Source: JBBQSU01 sp038234815 (GTDB taxonomy: Bacteria; Planctomycetota; Phycisphaerae; Tepidisphaerales; Tepidisphaeraceae). From it: a stretch of DNA of 15,299 nt. Below the pieces are notes generated by a model. It worked only from the letters and a program-made list of their open reading frames with translations. It searched no databases and had not been told where the DNA came from. The position numbers and the translations under genes were made by a program. Shown here piece by piece: positions 14,040 to 15,299 of the stretch (positions within the stretch are counted from its first letter, which is position 1; each line of letters begins with the position of its first letter). The DNA is taken from contig JBBQSU010000090.1 of assembly GCA_038234815.1 (NCBI GenBank), positions 1 through 15,299 of the forward strand. Reading direction: 5' to 3'.

Positions 14040-14561
14040 TCATACCGCCGATCGGCGTAATATCTCAGTCACCGCCTGCTGTGGGGTAAATCCGCTGACA
14101 TCAATCTCCAGGTCGTCGATCTCGCGGTAGATCGGCTCGCGTTCGAGGAGCAATTTTTCGATTTCGGCCAGCCCCCCGCCTAGCGCGGTGAGATTCGGGC
14201 GATCGGTTTTGGTTTTTGGGTCGCTTTCGATCCTGCGGTGCAGTTCCTGGGCGTGGCATTTGAGGTAGACGACGGTGTGCCTGGCTGCGCGCAGGGCCGC
14301 GCGATTTTCCGGGCGATTGACCGCTCCGCCTCCGAGCGCAATGACATGGTTCTGCAATTCGCTTAGCTCCTCGACTACACGCGTTTCCAAATCGCGGAAC
14401 GCCTCTTCCCCGCCGGCCTCGAAAATCTCCTTGATCGACCGGCCAGCGCGCTCCACCAGAAAAACATCGCTATCGACAAATGGCCAGCCGAGGCGCTCGG
14501 CCAGGAGTCTGCCGATGGTCGTCTTGCCACTTCCGCGATAGCCGATCAGGACGATGCTCAA
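14040..14561 (-). CDS. aroK: shikimate kinase
   Basis: Cytoplasmic kinase that phosphorylates shikimate at the 3-OH, the fifth step of the shikimate pathway to chorismate and aromatic amino acids. I chose the TTG at 14561: GGAG lies 7 nt upstream, and it gives 173 aa beginning MSIVLIGYRG, the normal length and N-terminus. An ATG at 14591 would add ten residues (MVAGICWRLP) and has no ribosome binding site. In the 173-aa numbering: Walker A GYRGSGKTT (7-15), shikimate-binding D32 (DSD) and R56, GGG 77-79 (ALGGGAV), LID arginine R121 (KTDRPNL) and R141 (EREPIYRE). All key residues are present. It is the first gene of the minus-strand run, 56 nt before the prepilin peptidase. Confidence 0.95.
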   Translation of the reverse strand: MSIVLIGYRGSGKTTIGRLLAERLGWPFVDSDVFLVERAGRSIKEIFEAGGEEAFRDLETRVVEELSELQNHVIALGGGAVNRPENRAALRAARHTVVYLKCHAQELHRRIESDPKTKTDRPNLTALGGGLAEIEKLLLEREPIYREIDDLEIDVSGFTPQQAVTEILRRSAV

Positions 14562-14616
14562 AGGCAGTCTCCAGCAAATCCCTGCCACCATTGGCGGCGA
14601 TGGTCAGAGTTGTAAT

Positions 14617-14645
14617 CGGGTGACCCGGAAAAGTCTCACCCGGAA
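14617..14645. promoter_or_regulatory. inverted plus direct repeat in the aroK / GT-C divergent spacer
   Basis: CGGGTGA (14617-14623) and TCACCCG (14636-14642) are perfect complements 12 nt apart. ACCCGGAA overlaps them as a direct repeat at 14623-14630 and 14638-14645 (15-nt period). Paired sites like these in a gap between divergent genes could bind a dimeric regulator. A weak minus-strand promoter reading lies upstream (TTATCA complementary to 14704-14709, TATTTT complementary to 14680-14685, spacer 18). No regulator gene is nearby, so this is tentative. Confidence 0.25.
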
Positions 14646-14719
14646 GGCCGGATGACTCTCGTTGGTTGCTAACGCGCTGAAAATAGTCCTTGCACCGTTG
14701 TCGTGATAACCTGCCGGCC

Positions 14720-15299
14720 ATGACGCACCGGGCGGATCGCTTCATTCTTGCAATTTTGCTGCTGCTGGGCGCAAGCGTCTTTTGCACCGGGCTGAACTGG
14801 GGCCTTCCCAATCGCTCTTCGGATCAATTTCTCTTCGGCGATCGTCCGAGCTGGTCGGGTGCCCGGATCATCGCGCTTGCCCCGAAGGAAAAGGCGGGTT
14901 CCGGGTCCGACGTGGATGCCAACCCGATCGCCGATCGATCGAAGATCGTCACGTTAAATGAAACCGATGCCCAGCGCGCCGAGATCGTCCGGCGGTATCG
15001 GCTGTATAGCCATCAGCCCGACGAGATGATTACCTTGCGCTCGCTGGGCGGCATCCGGCAATTTCATGGCGATCCGCGGTCGTATCTGTATGGCGGACTA
15101 TGGATTTACCCTGTCGGAGTAATGCTTAAGGCGGCCTCACTGGTGGGGTGGGTCGATTTGCGCAGCGATCAGGCATTTTATCTGGATCACCCCGAAGCCT
15201 TCGGACGCCTCTACATCGTCGCCAGATTCTATTCTGCAATTTGGGGAGTGATTGGCATCGCGGCCGTGTGGGGAATCACGCGGAAATTATCAGCCAGTT
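14720..15299 (+). CDS. GT-C type membrane glycosyltransferase-like protein (GT39/ArnT-like), 3' end missing
   Basis: An ATG at 14720 opens a frame that runs without a stop to the window edge, 193 whole codons. The start has no obvious Shine-Dalgarno sequence. The N-terminus is a membrane helix (about 8-25). A long outside loop follows, with the PDE sequence at 100-102 (D101, E102), matching the Asp-Glu motif in the first periplasmic loop of GT-C enzymes. Then come YLYGGLWIYPVGVML (122-136) and a further helix (about 165-188). PDE followed by a YxYG-xL-xxYP element is typical of GT39/ArnT-like enzymes that move sugars from polyprenyl phosphate carriers. The loop before PDE is about 75 residues, much longer than usual. 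It diverges from aroK. The family is fairly sure; donor and acceptor are unknown. Confidence 0.75.
   Translation, partial: MTHRADRFILAILLLLGASVFCTGLNWGLPNRSSDQFLFGDRPSWSGARIIALAPKEKAGSGSDVDANPIADRSKIVTLNETDAQRAEIVRRYRLYSHQPDEMITLRSLGGIRQFHGDPRSYLYGGLWIYPVGVMLKAASLVGWVDLRSDQAFYLDHPEAFGRLYIVARFYSAIWGVIGIAAVWGITRKLSAS

Noticed and set aside
1..15299. CRISPR array, tRNA/rRNA, transposase, toxin-antitoxin pair or defence island
   Set aside because: I found no spaced repeat array, no tRNA-like cloverleaf, no transposase or integrase motif and no small paired genes. The M24-like protein could be mislabelled as a VapB antitoxin, but no PIN-domain toxin accompanies it.

Overview
The window reads as ordinary bacterial chromosome: GC-rich, densely coded, with no RNA genes, CRISPR array, insertion sequence or phage gene that I can see. 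Two features hint at the Planctomycetota, perhaps a Phycisphaerae-like lineage: the alanyl-tRNA synthetase is unusually eukaryote-like, and the protein at the right edge belongs to a GT-C membrane family with an expanded first loop. The envelope is Gram-negative in type (OmpA-like lipoprotein, LapA-like protein, prepilin peptidase). This placement is inference, because there is no rRNA here to test it.

Left part, plus strand. A divergent gene is cut by the left edge (minus strand, first 22 codons only). Next come alaS (226-3063) and an M24 'creatinase/prolidase-fold' protein (3297-4436) that has lost nearly all its metal ligands. After a 236-bp spacer with nested inverted repeats and a short direct repeat comes a complete five-gene LIV-type (HAAT family) ABC importer. 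It encodes a periplasmic binding protein (4673-5794), two permeases (5808-6719 and 6700-8058) and two ATPases (8055-8819 and 8824-9537). The genes are tightly packed or overlapping and are almost certainly one operon.

Right part, minus strand, convergent with the importer. A six-gene run reads right to left: aroK (shikimate kinase), prepilin peptidase, a small LapA/DUF1049-like membrane protein, an OmpA-domain lipoprotein, hisH and rmuC. The last three are translationally coupled by 4-nt and 1-nt overlaps. The run mixes aromatic and histidine biosynthesis with envelope and DNA-maintenance functions, and hisH has no hisF beside it.

Right edge, plus strand. A polytopic GT-C type membrane protein (14720 onward) diverges from aroK and is cut by the window end.

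I did not find a convincing new multi-gene system. The observations most worth following are the catalytically degenerate M24 protein, the eukaryote-type AlaRS, the large insertion in the LivM-like permease, the hisH/OmpA/rmuC coupling, and the nested inverted repeat upstream of the importer.
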